A program made the translations under genes and the position numbers. From Chromatiaceae bacterium (GTDB lineage Bacteria > Pseudomonadota > Gammaproteobacteria > Chromatiales > Chromatiaceae), in assembly GCA_016880695.1 (NCBI GenBank), contig JAEHCY010000086.1:1-5185 (forward strand): 5,185 bases of DNA, read 5' to 3'. The notes under the pieces are model-generated. The model saw only the letters and a program-made list of their open reading frames with translations, was not told where the DNA came from and ran no database searches. Shown piece after piece: positions 1 through 5,092 of this stretch. Position 1 is the stretch's first letter. Each line of letters opens with the position of its first letter.

Positions 1-148
1 AGGAGACCTCGCCATTGGCATAGCCCACCATGGCGCAGCCCGCCACCACCCCTTCCATGAGGTCTCGGTTCTTGAAACGGGACATCTCGTCGTTAAGCGT
101 CTTCTGCACGGAAGATGCCTGTTGTTTGAGCCAGTCGAGCACAGCCAT
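1..148 (-). CDS. terB: TerB-family tellurite resistance protein, N-terminal part (gene runs off the left edge)
   Basis: Reading the minus strand from the ATG at 148-146 gives 49 residues, open to the window edge, beginning MAVLDWLKQQ. Residues 24-49 include FKNRDLMEGVVAGCAM followed by GYANGEVS. This matches the start of the TerB helical domain, where a FKN-K-FMEAVVAGCA block precedes an acidic D/N-G-E/S metal-binding turn. TerB is a small cytoplasmic, all-helical protein associated with TerC and TerD-type proteins in tellurite, phage and colicin resistance; its biochemical role is unsettled. The start is supported by GGAG at 159-156, seven bases upstream. It lies 54 bp after the stop of the TerD/E-family gene on the same strand, so the two probably share a transcript. 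About two thirds of a typical ~150-residue TerB is missing from the window. Short but distinctive match. Confidence 0.85.
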   Translation of the reverse strand, partial: MAVLDWLKQQASSVQKTLNDEMSRFKNRDLMEGVVAGCAMVGYANGEVS

Positions 149-187
149 GATGAGTCTCCGGAAATGTGGGGTAACTGCTAGGATGAT

Positions 188-200
188 ACGCGAACCGCGT
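188..200 (-). repeat. Small inverted repeat between the TerD-family gene and terB
   Basis: ACGCG (188-192) and CGCGT (196-200) form a perfect 5-bp stem with a 3-base loop, directly after the TerD-family stop codon. No T-run follows on the minus strand, so it is not a convincing terminator. It could be an mRNA processing or 3'-stability hairpin within the operon, or chance in GC-rich sequence. Confidence 0.3.
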
Positions 201-202
201 GA

Positions 203-778
203 CTAAACGCTGACGCCATAGTTCTTGGCCAGCGGCCCGAGCCCACCGACGAAGCCCTGGCCGACGGCGCGGAACTTCCAGTCGCTGCCCTGGCGGTAGA
301 GCTCGCCAAAGATCATGGCCGCCTCGGTGGAGGCGTCCTCCGAGAGGTCGTAGCGGGCAATCTCCTGGCCATTCGCCTCATTGACGATGCGGATGTAGGC
401 GCGGCGCACCATGCCGAAGTTCTGGCGGCGGACATCCGCCTCGTGGATGGTGGCGGCAAAGGCAATCTTCTGCACGTCCGCGGGCACCTTGCCGAGCTCC
501 ACGCCGAGCACCTCATCGTCACCCTCGCCGGCACCGGTGCGGTTGTCGCCCCGATGCTCCAGGGAGCCTTCCGCCGACTTGGGCTGGTTATAGAAGATGA
601 AATCGGCATCGCTACGCACCTTATCGCTCGCGTTAAGCATGAAGGCGCTGGCGTCGAGGTCAAAGGGACTGCCGTCGGTGCTGCGAGCATCCCAGCCCAG
701 GCCGATGCTGGCCCGGTGCATACTCGGCGCTTCTTTGGACAGGTTGACGTTACCGCCCTTGGTCAGACTAATCGGCAT
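203..778 (-). CDS. terD: TerD/TerE-family tellurite resistance (stress) protein
   Basis: A complete 191-residue protein starting [18 protein letters not shown]. Family hallmarks in order: [11 protein letters not shown] (26-36), FDLDASAF (39-46), DADFIFYN (57-64), [13 protein letters not shown] (77-89), [12 protein letters not shown] (141-152), FGELYR (157-162) and [10 protein letters not shown] (167-176). The acidic clusters at 40-42 and 77-89 correspond to the calcium-binding residues of TerD-type folds. Length matches TerD (192) and TerE (191), and the residues resemble a mixture of both, so the paralog assignment is uncertain. These cytoplasmic proteins act with TerB and the membrane protein TerC in resistance to tellurite, oxidative stress and phage; the mechanism is unclear. 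The ATG at 778 is chosen because it begins the conserved N-terminus and has AAGGAG nine bases upstream. The same frame stays open to 1102, but that upstream part has no family similarity. Confidence 0.93.
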   Translation of the reverse strand: MPISLTKGGNVNLSKEAPSMHRASIGLGWDARSTDGSPFDLDASAFMLNASDKVRSDADFIFYNQPKSAEGSLEHRGDNRTGAGEGDDEVLGVELGKVPADVQKIAFAATIHEADVRRQNFGMVRRAYIRIVNEANGQEIARYDLSEDASTEAAMIFGELYRQGSDWKFRAVGQGFVGGLGPLAKNYGVSV

Positions 779-787
779 TGGGAGCTT

Positions 788-793
788 CTCCTT
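788..793 (-). promoter_or_regulatory. Shine-Dalgarno of the TerD-family gene
   Basis: AAGGAG reads 793 to 788 on the minus strand, with a 9-base spacer to the ATG at 778. It settles the start at the conserved MPISL rather than the much longer open frame upstream. Confidence 0.8.
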
Positions 794-831
794 ACTTAAG
801 GTGGTGGGAACAGGGGTGAATTGCGGCGTTG

Positions 832-867
832 GCCGGGATGGCTGCCCCGCCCCGGCTTTTGCTTTTT
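832..867 (+). repeat. Hairpin with broken T-tract in the ter leader
   Basis: GCCGGG (832-837) and CCCGGC (851-856) can pair across a 13-base loop. TTTT (857-860) and TTTTT (863-867) follow on the plus strand. This resembles an intrinsic terminator for plus-strand transcription, yet no plus-strand gene lies to its left. It might stop antisense transcription into the ter genes. On the minus strand it would just be a hairpin in the ter 5' leader. Confidence 0.25.
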
Positions 868-919
868 GCTTGTCGTGCGGTGCGGCGTGCTCAGTGAAGG
901 GCTCATCCCGTCGCTTGTC

Positions 920-938
920 AGAGGTCCGCGCGACCTCT
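920..938. promoter_or_regulatory. Perfect dyad at the predicted ter transcription start (possible operator)
   Basis: AGAGGTC (920-926) and GACCTCT (932-938) form a perfect 7-bp inverted repeat around CGCGC. It lies immediately downstream of the candidate minus-strand -10 (948-943), so it would span roughly -2 to +17 of the ter transcript. It could be a repressor operator or a 5'-end mRNA hairpin. No T-run follows on either strand, which argues against a terminator. No known regulator consensus was recognised. Confidence 0.4.
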
Positions 939-942
939 TCGC

Positions 943-971
943 ATTCTAGAGGCGCCGGGCAACCGGGGCAA
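943..971 (-). promoter_or_regulatory. Candidate sigma70-type promoter for the ter genes
   Basis: On the minus strand TTGCCC (971-966; 4 of 6 to TTGACA) is followed after exactly 17 bases by TAGAAT (948-943; 5 of 6 to TATAAT). The predicted start is near 936, giving a leader of about 160 bases before the TerD-family ATG at 778. Assigned from consensus and spacing only. Confidence 0.45.
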
Positions 972-1125
972 CATAACCAACCGCAAGAGTAGGAACATCG
1001 ATCCGGTCCAAGGTTCCCCTGAAGCAACCCCAGCACGGGCCGCCGGCCCCAATTGCCTTGAAATCCCGCCTGGCGCAGGCACTTACTGGGCTGGGCCAGC
1101 AAAGCCCCGATGTTGGAACCGAAAC

Positions 1126-1130
1126 TGGAG
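1126..1130 (+). promoter_or_regulatory. Shine-Dalgarno of fpr
   Basis: TGGAG lies eight bases before the ATG at 1139 and supports that start over the upstream in-frame TTG at 1058. Confidence 0.7.
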
Positions 1131-1138
1131 ATCGATTG

Positions 1139-1882
1139 ATGAGCGAGTGGATTGAAGGACGGGTGGTCGGCAAACGCTGCTGGACCGATCAGCTTTTCTC
1201 CTTGGAGATCGATGCCCCCCTGGAGCCCTTCAAGGCGGGCCAGTACATCAAGATTGCGCTCGATCTAGAGGGCAAGCGCATTGGCCGGCCCTACTCCGCC
1301 GTCAACCCACCCCACCGGCCCCCGCTCGAGATCTACTTCAACGAGGTTCCCACCGGGCCGCTGAGCCCACGATTATCGCTGCTGAACCCGGGTGATCGGG
1401 TGTGGGTCTCGGCGCGGCCGAACGGCATTTTCACCCTGGATCATGTTCCCGACGCCCGCTATCTCTGGCTCTTCGCCACCGGTACGGCGCTGGGGGTCTA
1501 CCTGTCGATACTGGCAACCGAAGAGCCCTGGCGGCGGTTCGAACGGGTCATCCTGGTGCACGGCGCGCGGAGCACCGAAGAGCTGACCTATGCCGAGCGG
1601 ATCGCCGAGCTAGGGCGCGAGCAGGGGGAACGCTTCACCTACCTTCCCGTGCTGAGCCGACAACGCCAGGACGCGGCACTGCACGGCCGCATCCCGGCGC
1701 TGCTCGAGGATGGCCAACTGGAGGAGCGGCTCGGCCTTCCTCTCGCCCCTGAGACGGGTCACGTGATGCTGTGCGGAAACTCCCACATGATCGGGGAGAT
1801 GAAGGCACTGCTTGAGGCTCGCGGCATGCACCGCCACCGCCGCCATGAGCCCGGTCACTACACCACCGAGCAGTACCACTGA
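1139..1882 (+). CDS. fpr: Ferredoxin/flavodoxin-NADP+ reductase
   Basis: A 247-residue FAD protein, one residue shorter than E. coli Fpr and similar along its whole length. It exchanges electrons between NADPH and ferredoxin or flavodoxin in the cytoplasm, supporting radical SAM enzymes, Fe-S assembly and oxidative-stress recovery. Visible motifs: the FAD-binding RPYS (50-53), GPLSPRLS (73-80), the NADP-binding [13 protein letters not shown] (113-125), HGAR (141-144), [13 protein letters not shown] (183-195) and MLCGNSHM (210-217). The start MSEWIEGRV aligns with MADWVTGKV of E. coli and follows TGGAG (1126-1130) by eight bases. The frame can be opened from a TTG at 1058, but those 27 residues lack similarity. 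Oddity: the C-terminus ends EQYH where E. coli has EHYW, so the terminal Trp near FAD is His. Divergent from the ter genes, and separated from yhcC by a 283-bp gap with its own predicted promoter, so probably monocistronic. Confidence 0.96.
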   Translation: MSEWIEGRVVGKRCWTDQLFSLEIDAPLEPFKAGQYIKIALDLEGKRIGRPYSAVNPPHRPPLEIYFNEVPTGPLSPRLSLLNPGDRVWVSARPNGIFTLDHVPDARYLWLFATGTALGVYLSILATEEPWRRFERVILVHGARSTEELTYAERIAELGREQGERFTYLPVLSRQRQDAALHGRIPALLEDGQLEERLGLPLAPETGHVMLCGNSHMIGEMKALLEARGMHRHRRHEPGHYTTEQYH

Positions 1883-1928
1883 GCGCTCTGCCTGGCGGGG
1901 ACGCTGGGTCCAGCCTGGTACGACACTC

Positions 1929-1951
1929 CGGGGGCCCCGCGGGTGCCCCCG
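1929..1951 (+). terminator. Strong GC hairpin after fpr (candidate terminator)
   Basis: CGGGGGC (1929-1935) pairs perfectly with GCCCCCG (1945-1951) across a 9-base loop, 47 bases after the fpr stop. No T-run follows, so it is not a canonical intrinsic terminator. It could be a U-less terminator, a barrier to 3' degradation, or part of the hairpin cluster continuing to 1997. Confidence 0.4.
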
Positions 1952-1964
1952 CGTCCGGCGGACG
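1952..1964. repeat. Inverted repeat CGTCC-GGC-GGACG
   Basis: A perfect 5-bp stem with a 3-base loop, starting at the base after the preceding hairpin. It is the second of three stacked stems between fpr and yhcC. Confidence 0.4.
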
Positions 1965-1969
1965 ATTGC

Positions 1970-1997
1970 CGCAGTCCATACCTGTGGGCGGACTGCG
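1970..1997. repeat. Inverted repeat CGCAGTCC ... GGACTGCG
   Basis: CGCAGTCC (1970-1977) and GGACTGCG (1990-1997) are perfect 8-bp complements around a 12-base spacer. The 28-bp dyad has the size of either an RNA hairpin or a dimeric regulator site. No T-run follows it. Confidence 0.45.
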
Positions 1998-2007
1998 AGC
2001 TAGCGGA

Positions 2008-2036
2008 AATCCCTTCCAGCAGGAAGGATTGTGTTT
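2008..2036 (+). terminator. Candidate terminator hairpin upstream of the yhcC promoter
   Basis: AATCC-C-TTCC (2008-2017) pairs with GGAAGGATT (2022-2030) across the 4-base loop AGCA, with one bulged C. GTGTTT follows, a weak and interrupted U-tract. An alternative outer pairing is GGAAA (2005-2009) with TTTCC (2034-2038). It is placed to separate fpr transcription from the FNR-type promoter downstream. The poor T-run keeps confidence modest. Confidence 0.4.
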
Positions 2037-2082
2037 CCCCCGCCCTAGCTGATAGGGTTGTGGGCGCAGAACAGAGCGCTGA

Positions 2083-2096
2083 TTGAGGCCGATCAA
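2083..2096 (+). promoter_or_regulatory. FNR/Anr-type box upstream of yhcC-ubiUV
   Basis: TTGAG-GCCG-ATCAA matches the FNR/CRP-family anaerobic consensus TTGAT-N4-ATCAA at 9 of 10 positions; only the fifth base differs. Its centre (2089.5) lies 41.5 bp before a plausible start at 2131, the standard class II activator position. FNR, an O2-sensitive [4Fe-4S] activator, is known to control ubiUV in E. coli, so the placement makes biological sense. Direct binding is inferred. Confidence 0.75.
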
Positions 2097-2118
2097 TTTT
2101 CCCTGGGTGCCCTCGGCG

Positions 2119-2131
2119 TAGGTTGTTTCAA
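2119..2131 (+). promoter_or_regulatory. Candidate -10 element and start of the yhcC-ubiUV transcript
   Basis: TAGGTT (2119-2124) keeps the three most important -10 bases (T, A and the final T of TATAAT), with start predicted near A2131. There is no good -35 hexamer; the FNR-type box overlaps that position, as expected of a class II activator-dependent promoter. The 5' leader to the yhcC ATG at 2166 would be about 35 bases. Confidence 0.5.
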
Positions 2132-2165
2132 TTCCGCATCCAGCGGGATCAGGCACAGACCGCGA

Positions 2166-3113
2166 ATGACCCTGGCGGATCACGTCAACACCCTCGGGCA
2201 GGACTTGCTGCGCCGTCACGGCCAGCGGGTGCACAAGCTCGCCCTCAATGCCGGGTTCAGTTGTCCCAATCGCGATGGCCTCAAGGGCACCGGTGGTTGC
2301 AGCTTCTGCAACAACGCCTCCTTCAACCCCACCGCCCGCGCCATCCCCCCGCTTGCGGAGCAGATCGCGGCGGGCGCGGCCGTCGTCGCGCGCCGCACCG
2401 GTGCACGGCGCTACCTAGCCTATTTCCAGGCCTACACCAACACCTACGGGGATCTAGACCGACTGGCGGCCCAGTATTGGGAGGCCCTCGCCCAGCCGGG
2501 CGTGATCGGGCTCTCGGTGGGAACGCGGCCCGACTGCGTGGGCCCGGAGGTGGTCGATCTGCTCGCCGGAATCCGCGACCGTGGCTACGAGGTGTGGCTG
2601 GAGCTCGGCCTGCAGTCAGCCTTCGACGACACCCTGGCGCGGGTCAACCGGGGCCATGGCTTCGCCGAGTACCGCGCGGCGCTCAATCTGGCTCGCGGCC
2701 GCGGGCTGCCTGTCTGTACCCATCTGATCCTGGGATTGCCGGGTGAAGGCCCAGAACGCGCCTTGGCCAGCCTGCAACGGGTGCTCGCGTTAGGGGTGGA
2801 GGGGCTCAAGCTGCACCCCCTCCATGTCGTGCGCCACACCCGCCTCGCCTGGGAATGGCGCCGGGGGCTTTACCAGCCCCTCACCCTGGCGGAGTATGTG
2901 CACACGGTGGCCGACCTGATCGAGCAGACCCCAGCCGAGGTCCGCTTCCACCGCCTCACCGGAACCGCCTCCATGGACATTCTGCTCGGCCCCGCCTGGT
3001 GCAATCGCAAATGGGCCGTGCTCAACGCCATCGAGGCGGAGCTACGGCAGCGCGGCACCCAACAGGGGGGCCGCCTCACCCAAGTTGATGCGAAAACCCG
3101 CGCCTGCGGGTGA
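2166..3113 (+). CDS. yhcC: TIGR01212-family radical SAM protein (YhcC-like)
   Basis: A 315-residue cytoplasmic radical SAM protein similar throughout to E. coli YhcC (309 residues). The [4Fe-4S] cysteines are C33, C45 and C48 in FSCPNRDGLKGTGGCSFCN, a C-x11-C-x2-C spacing characteristic of this family and unlike the usual C-x3-C-x2-C. Other conserved blocks: VHKLALNAGFSCPN (22-35), YLAYFQAYTNTY (83-94), GTRPDC (119-124), YEVWLELGLQ (141-150), NRGH (161-164), THLILGLPGEG (185-195) and LKLHPLHVV (214-222). The substrate is not established. The ATG at 2166 aligns with the E. coli start, although its Shine-Dalgarno is weak (AGG at 2151-2153). The frame stays open upstream to 2058, but that stretch contains the predicted promoter and FNR-type box and has no similarity. 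The stop overlaps the Shine-Dalgarno of ubiU, so the two are cotranscribed and probably translationally coupled. Confidence 0.93.
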   Translation: MTLADHVNTLGQDLLRRHGQRVHKLALNAGFSCPNRDGLKGTGGCSFCNNASFNPTARAIPPLAEQIAAGAAVVARRTGARRYLAYFQAYTNTYGDLDRLAAQYWEALAQPGVIGLSVGTRPDCVGPEVVDLLAGIRDRGYEVWLELGLQSAFDDTLARVNRGHGFAEYRAALNLARGRGLPVCTHLILGLPGEGPERALASLQRVLALGVEGLKLHPLHVVRHTRLAWEWRRGLYQPLTLAEYVHTVADLIEQTPAEVRFHRLTGTASMDILLGPAWCNRKWAVLNAIEAELRQRGTQQGGRLTQVDAKTRACG

Positions 3114-3118
3114 AGGAG
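3113..3118 (+). promoter_or_regulatory. Shine-Dalgarno of ubiU overlapping the yhcC stop
   Basis: AAGGAG begins at the last base of the yhcC TGA and lies five bases before the ubiU ATG at 3124. The overlap favours translational coupling and fixes the ubiU start at MDLVCPAGN rather than the in-frame ATG at 3085. Confidence 0.8.
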
Positions 3119-3123
3119 AAGCG

Positions 3124-4118
3124 ATGGATCTGGTCTGTCCCGCGGGTAACCTGCCCTCGCTGCGCGCCGCCGTGGACAATGGCGCCGACGCGGTATATCT
3201 GGGATTCCGCGATGCCACCAATGCCCGGCATTTCGCCGGCCTCAACTTCGACGACCGGACCCTGGAGGCAGGCGCGGCCTATGCGCGCGGGCGCGGGGTC
3301 AAGCTGTTCGTCGCCATCAATACCTATCCCCAGGGCCAGCACTGGTCCCAATGGCAGAAGGCGGTGGACCGAGCCGCGAGCCTGCCCGCCGATGCCCTGA
3401 TCATCGCCGACCTGGGCGTGCTCGCCTACGCCGCCGAGCGCCACCCCGAGCTGCCGCGACACCTCTCGGTGCAGGGGTCGGCCACCAACTACGAGGCCAT
3501 CGGGTTCTACCATCAGCACTTCGGCATTCGCCGGGTGGTGCTGCCGCGGGTCCTGTCCCTGAGCCAGGTCCGGCACCTGATCGAGCACTGCGCCGTGCCG
3601 GTGGAGGTATTCGGTTTCGGCTCCCTGTGCGTCATGGTGGAGGGCCGTTGCCTGCTCTCGTCCTACGCTACCGGCGAATCGCCCAACACCGTGGGTGCCT
3701 GCTCGCCGGCGAAGGCGGTGGAATGGCGCGATACCCCGCGCGGCACCGAGACCCGCCTCGGCGGGGTGCTGATTGAGCGCTACGGCCCCAACGAGGCGGC
3801 GAGCTACCCGACCCTGTGCAAGGGCCGCTACCGCGTGGGCGGGGCGGTGTTTCACGCCATCGAGGAACCCACCAGCCTCAATACCCTGGAGCTCCTGCCC
3901 GAGCTTTCGATGCCGGGGTGGCCGCCATCAAGCTCGAGGGCCGCCAGCGTAACGCCGCCTACGTCGCCGAGGTGACCCGGGTCTGGCGCGCCGCCATCGA
4001 CGCCTGTAGAGGGGCTCCGGAGCGATTCGCGGCCAAGACCGAGTGGATGAACGCGCTCGGGCGGCTGTCGGAAGGGACCCAGACCACCCTCGGCGCCCTG
4101 CACCGGCCCTGGCAGTGA
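3124..4118 (+). pseudogene. ubiU: UbiU, O2-independent ubiquinone hydroxylation protein, disrupted by a one-base frameshift
   Basis: A U32-family protein (old name YhbU) that pairs with UbiV to hydroxylate ubiquinone precursors without O2. The first frame starts MDLVCPAGNL and matches E. coli UbiU to residue 261 (LNTLELLPEL, 252-261), then runs into unrelated sequence (SMPGW...) and stops at 3973-3975, giving 283 residues. The expected continuation, FDAGVAAIKLEGRQR through SEGTQTTLGALHRPWQ, follows immediately in another frame and stops at 4116-4118. Restoring one base near 3905 gives 331 residues, exactly the E. coli length. All four [4Fe-4S] cysteines (C169, C176, C193, C232) sit before the break, at the E. 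coli positions. The rest shows no decay, so a sequencing error or very recent mutation is likely; if real, the last 70 residues are lost. Ten bases after yhcC and seven before ubiV. Confidence 0.92.
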
Positions 4119-4125
4119 ACCGATC

Positions 4126-5055
4126 ATGGCGATGAACCCTGCTTTGCCCGGCCTGCGGCTAGCGCTGGGGCCCGTCCTTTACTACTGGCCCCGCGAGACC
4201 CTTTTCGCCTTTTATGAGCGGGTGGCCGAGCTGCCGGTGAGCCTGGTCTATCTGGGCGAGACGGTGTGCTCGAAGCGGCGCAGCCTGCGCACCGACGACT
4301 GGCTGGCCCTGGCCCGGCAATTGGCGGCGGCGGGCAAAGAGGTGGTCCTCTCCACCCTGGCCCTGGTCGAGGCCGAGGCGGAGTTGAAGACCCTGCGGCG
4401 GCTCTGCGACAACGGAGAATTCCTGGTCGAGGCCAACGACATGGGGGCCGTCAACCTGCTGGCGGGACGCCCCTTCACGGCGGGTCCCTCGGTCAACATC
4501 TACAACCCCCGCACCCTCGCCTACCTCGCCGGGCTTGGCCTGCGCCGCTGGGTGCTGCCCGTCGAGCTCGGGCGGGAGGCCCTCACCGCCCTGCAACTGG
4601 GGCGCCCCGCCGGGGTTGAGACCGAGGTGCTGGTCTACGGCCGGCTGCCGCTGGCCTACTCGGCCCGCTGTTTCACCGCCCGCGCCCACAACCTGCCCAA
4701 GGATGACTGCCAGTACCGCTGCCTGGACTACCCGGACGGCCAGCTACTGGAGACCCAGGACGCGCAGTCGTTCCTGGTCCTCAACGGCATCCAGACCCAG
4801 TCGGCCCGTACCTACAACCTCCTCCCGGTGCTGGATGAGCTGGCCGATCTGGGGGTAGACATCCTGCGCATCAGCCCCCAGTCGCACCACAGCGAACGGG
4901 TCGTGGAGCTGTTTCACCGCTATCTGGTTGGGGAGATCGATCTGGCGTCCGCCAAGGAGGGCCTGCACCGGCTGATGCCGACCGGACCCGCGGACGGCTA
5001 CTGGTTTGGACAGGCCGGGATGAAGGCCCAAGCCTGGCCGCAGACCGCATTCTAA
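4126..5055 (+). CDS. ubiV: UbiV, O2-independent ubiquinone biosynthesis U32-family protein
   Basis: A 309-residue U32-family protein (old name YhbV), similar along its length to E. coli UbiV (292). It forms a complex with UbiU that carries out the ring hydroxylations of ubiquinone synthesis without O2. Family blocks: LALGPVLYYWPRETL (12-26), VYLGETVCSKRRS (41-53), VLSTLALVEAEAEL (74-87), NGEFLVEANDMG (96-107), YGRLPLAYSARCFTAR (171-186), VLNGIQTQS (218-226) and DGYW (290-293). The [4Fe-4S] cysteines are C48, C182, C195 and C199, with the C-x12-C-x3-C spacing of E. coli. It begins seven bases after the full-length ubiU stop and has no clear Shine-Dalgarno, so translation probably depends on coupling with ubiU. 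The ATG at 4132 is an alternative start; either gives an N-terminus a few residues longer than in E. coli. The last ~10 residues are not conserved. Confidence 0.95.
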   Translation: MAMNPALPGLRLALGPVLYYWPRETLFAFYERVAELPVSLVYLGETVCSKRRSLRTDDWLALARQLAAAGKEVVLSTLALVEAEAELKTLRRLCDNGEFLVEANDMGAVNLLAGRPFTAGPSVNIYNPRTLAYLAGLGLRRWVLPVELGREALTALQLGRPAGVETEVLVYGRLPLAYSARCFTARAHNLPKDDCQYRCLDYPDGQLLETQDAQSFLVLNGIQTQSARTYNLLPVLDELADLGVDILRISPQSHHSERVVELFHRYLVGEIDLASAKEGLHRLMPTGPADGYWFGQAGMKAQAWPQTAF

Positions 5056-5063
5056 TGCCCCGG

Positions 5064-5092
5064 AAAACGCCTGCGCTTAACCGCCAAAGCGC
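5064..5092 (-). terminator. Weak hairpin between convergent ubiV and ubiT
   Basis: GCGCTT (5073-5078) and AAGCGC (5087-5092) form a 6-bp stem with an 8-base loop that includes the ubiT stop codon. On the minus strand a TTTT run (5067-5064) follows after a 5-base gap. It could end ubiT transcription and perhaps ubiV on the other strand, but the stem is short and the T-run is offset. Confidence 0.3.

Larger units (their letters stand above)
779..1138. other. Divergent intergenic region between the ter genes and fpr
   Basis: These 360 bases separate the minus-strand ter pair from plus-strand fpr. No plausible protein is seen: the open frames crossing it are extensions or shadows of the flanking genes. 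It holds a candidate ter promoter with tandem GTTGCCC heptamers (943-972), a dyad at 920-938, a GC hairpin followed by broken T-runs on the plus strand (832-867), and a compact stem GGGCC-GCC-GGCCC at 1037-1049. No convincing sigma70 promoter for fpr was found. TTGAAA at 1058-1063 is a possible -35, but no good -10 lies at the right distance. Confidence 0.6.

Noticed and set aside
1058..1088. fpr promoter using TTGAAA (1058-1063) as -35
   Set aside because: No acceptable -10 occurs 16-18 bases downstream; the nearest candidate is weak and 19 bases away.
779..1102. 108-residue N-terminal extension of the TerD-family frame
   Set aside because: It lacks family similarity, runs through the candidate promoter and dyad, and the internal ATG at 778 has a good Shine-Dalgarno and the conserved family start.
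2058..2165. 36-residue N-terminal extension of YhcC
   Set aside because: The stretch contains the FNR-type box and -10 candidate, has no counterpart in E. coli YhcC, and the ATG at 2166 aligns with the known start.
1635..2234. Open frame of 199 codons antisense to fpr and the downstream gap
   Set aside because: The translation is low-complexity, rich in Arg, Pro and Gly, and covers the coding strand of fpr plus the regulatory region; it is a GC-driven shadow.
3076..3855. Long open frame antisense to ubiU (259 codons)
   Set aside because: High GC makes long antisense frames common. It lies over a strongly recognised gene and its translation shows no family motif.
3899..3910. Programmed -1 frameshifting as an explanation for the split ubiU
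   Set aside because: The junction GAG-CTT-TCG has no in-phase X-XXY-YYZ slippery heptamer, the P-site codon cannot re-pair well after a -1 slip, and intact UbiU proteins need no recoding. A one-base deletion or sequencing error is simpler.
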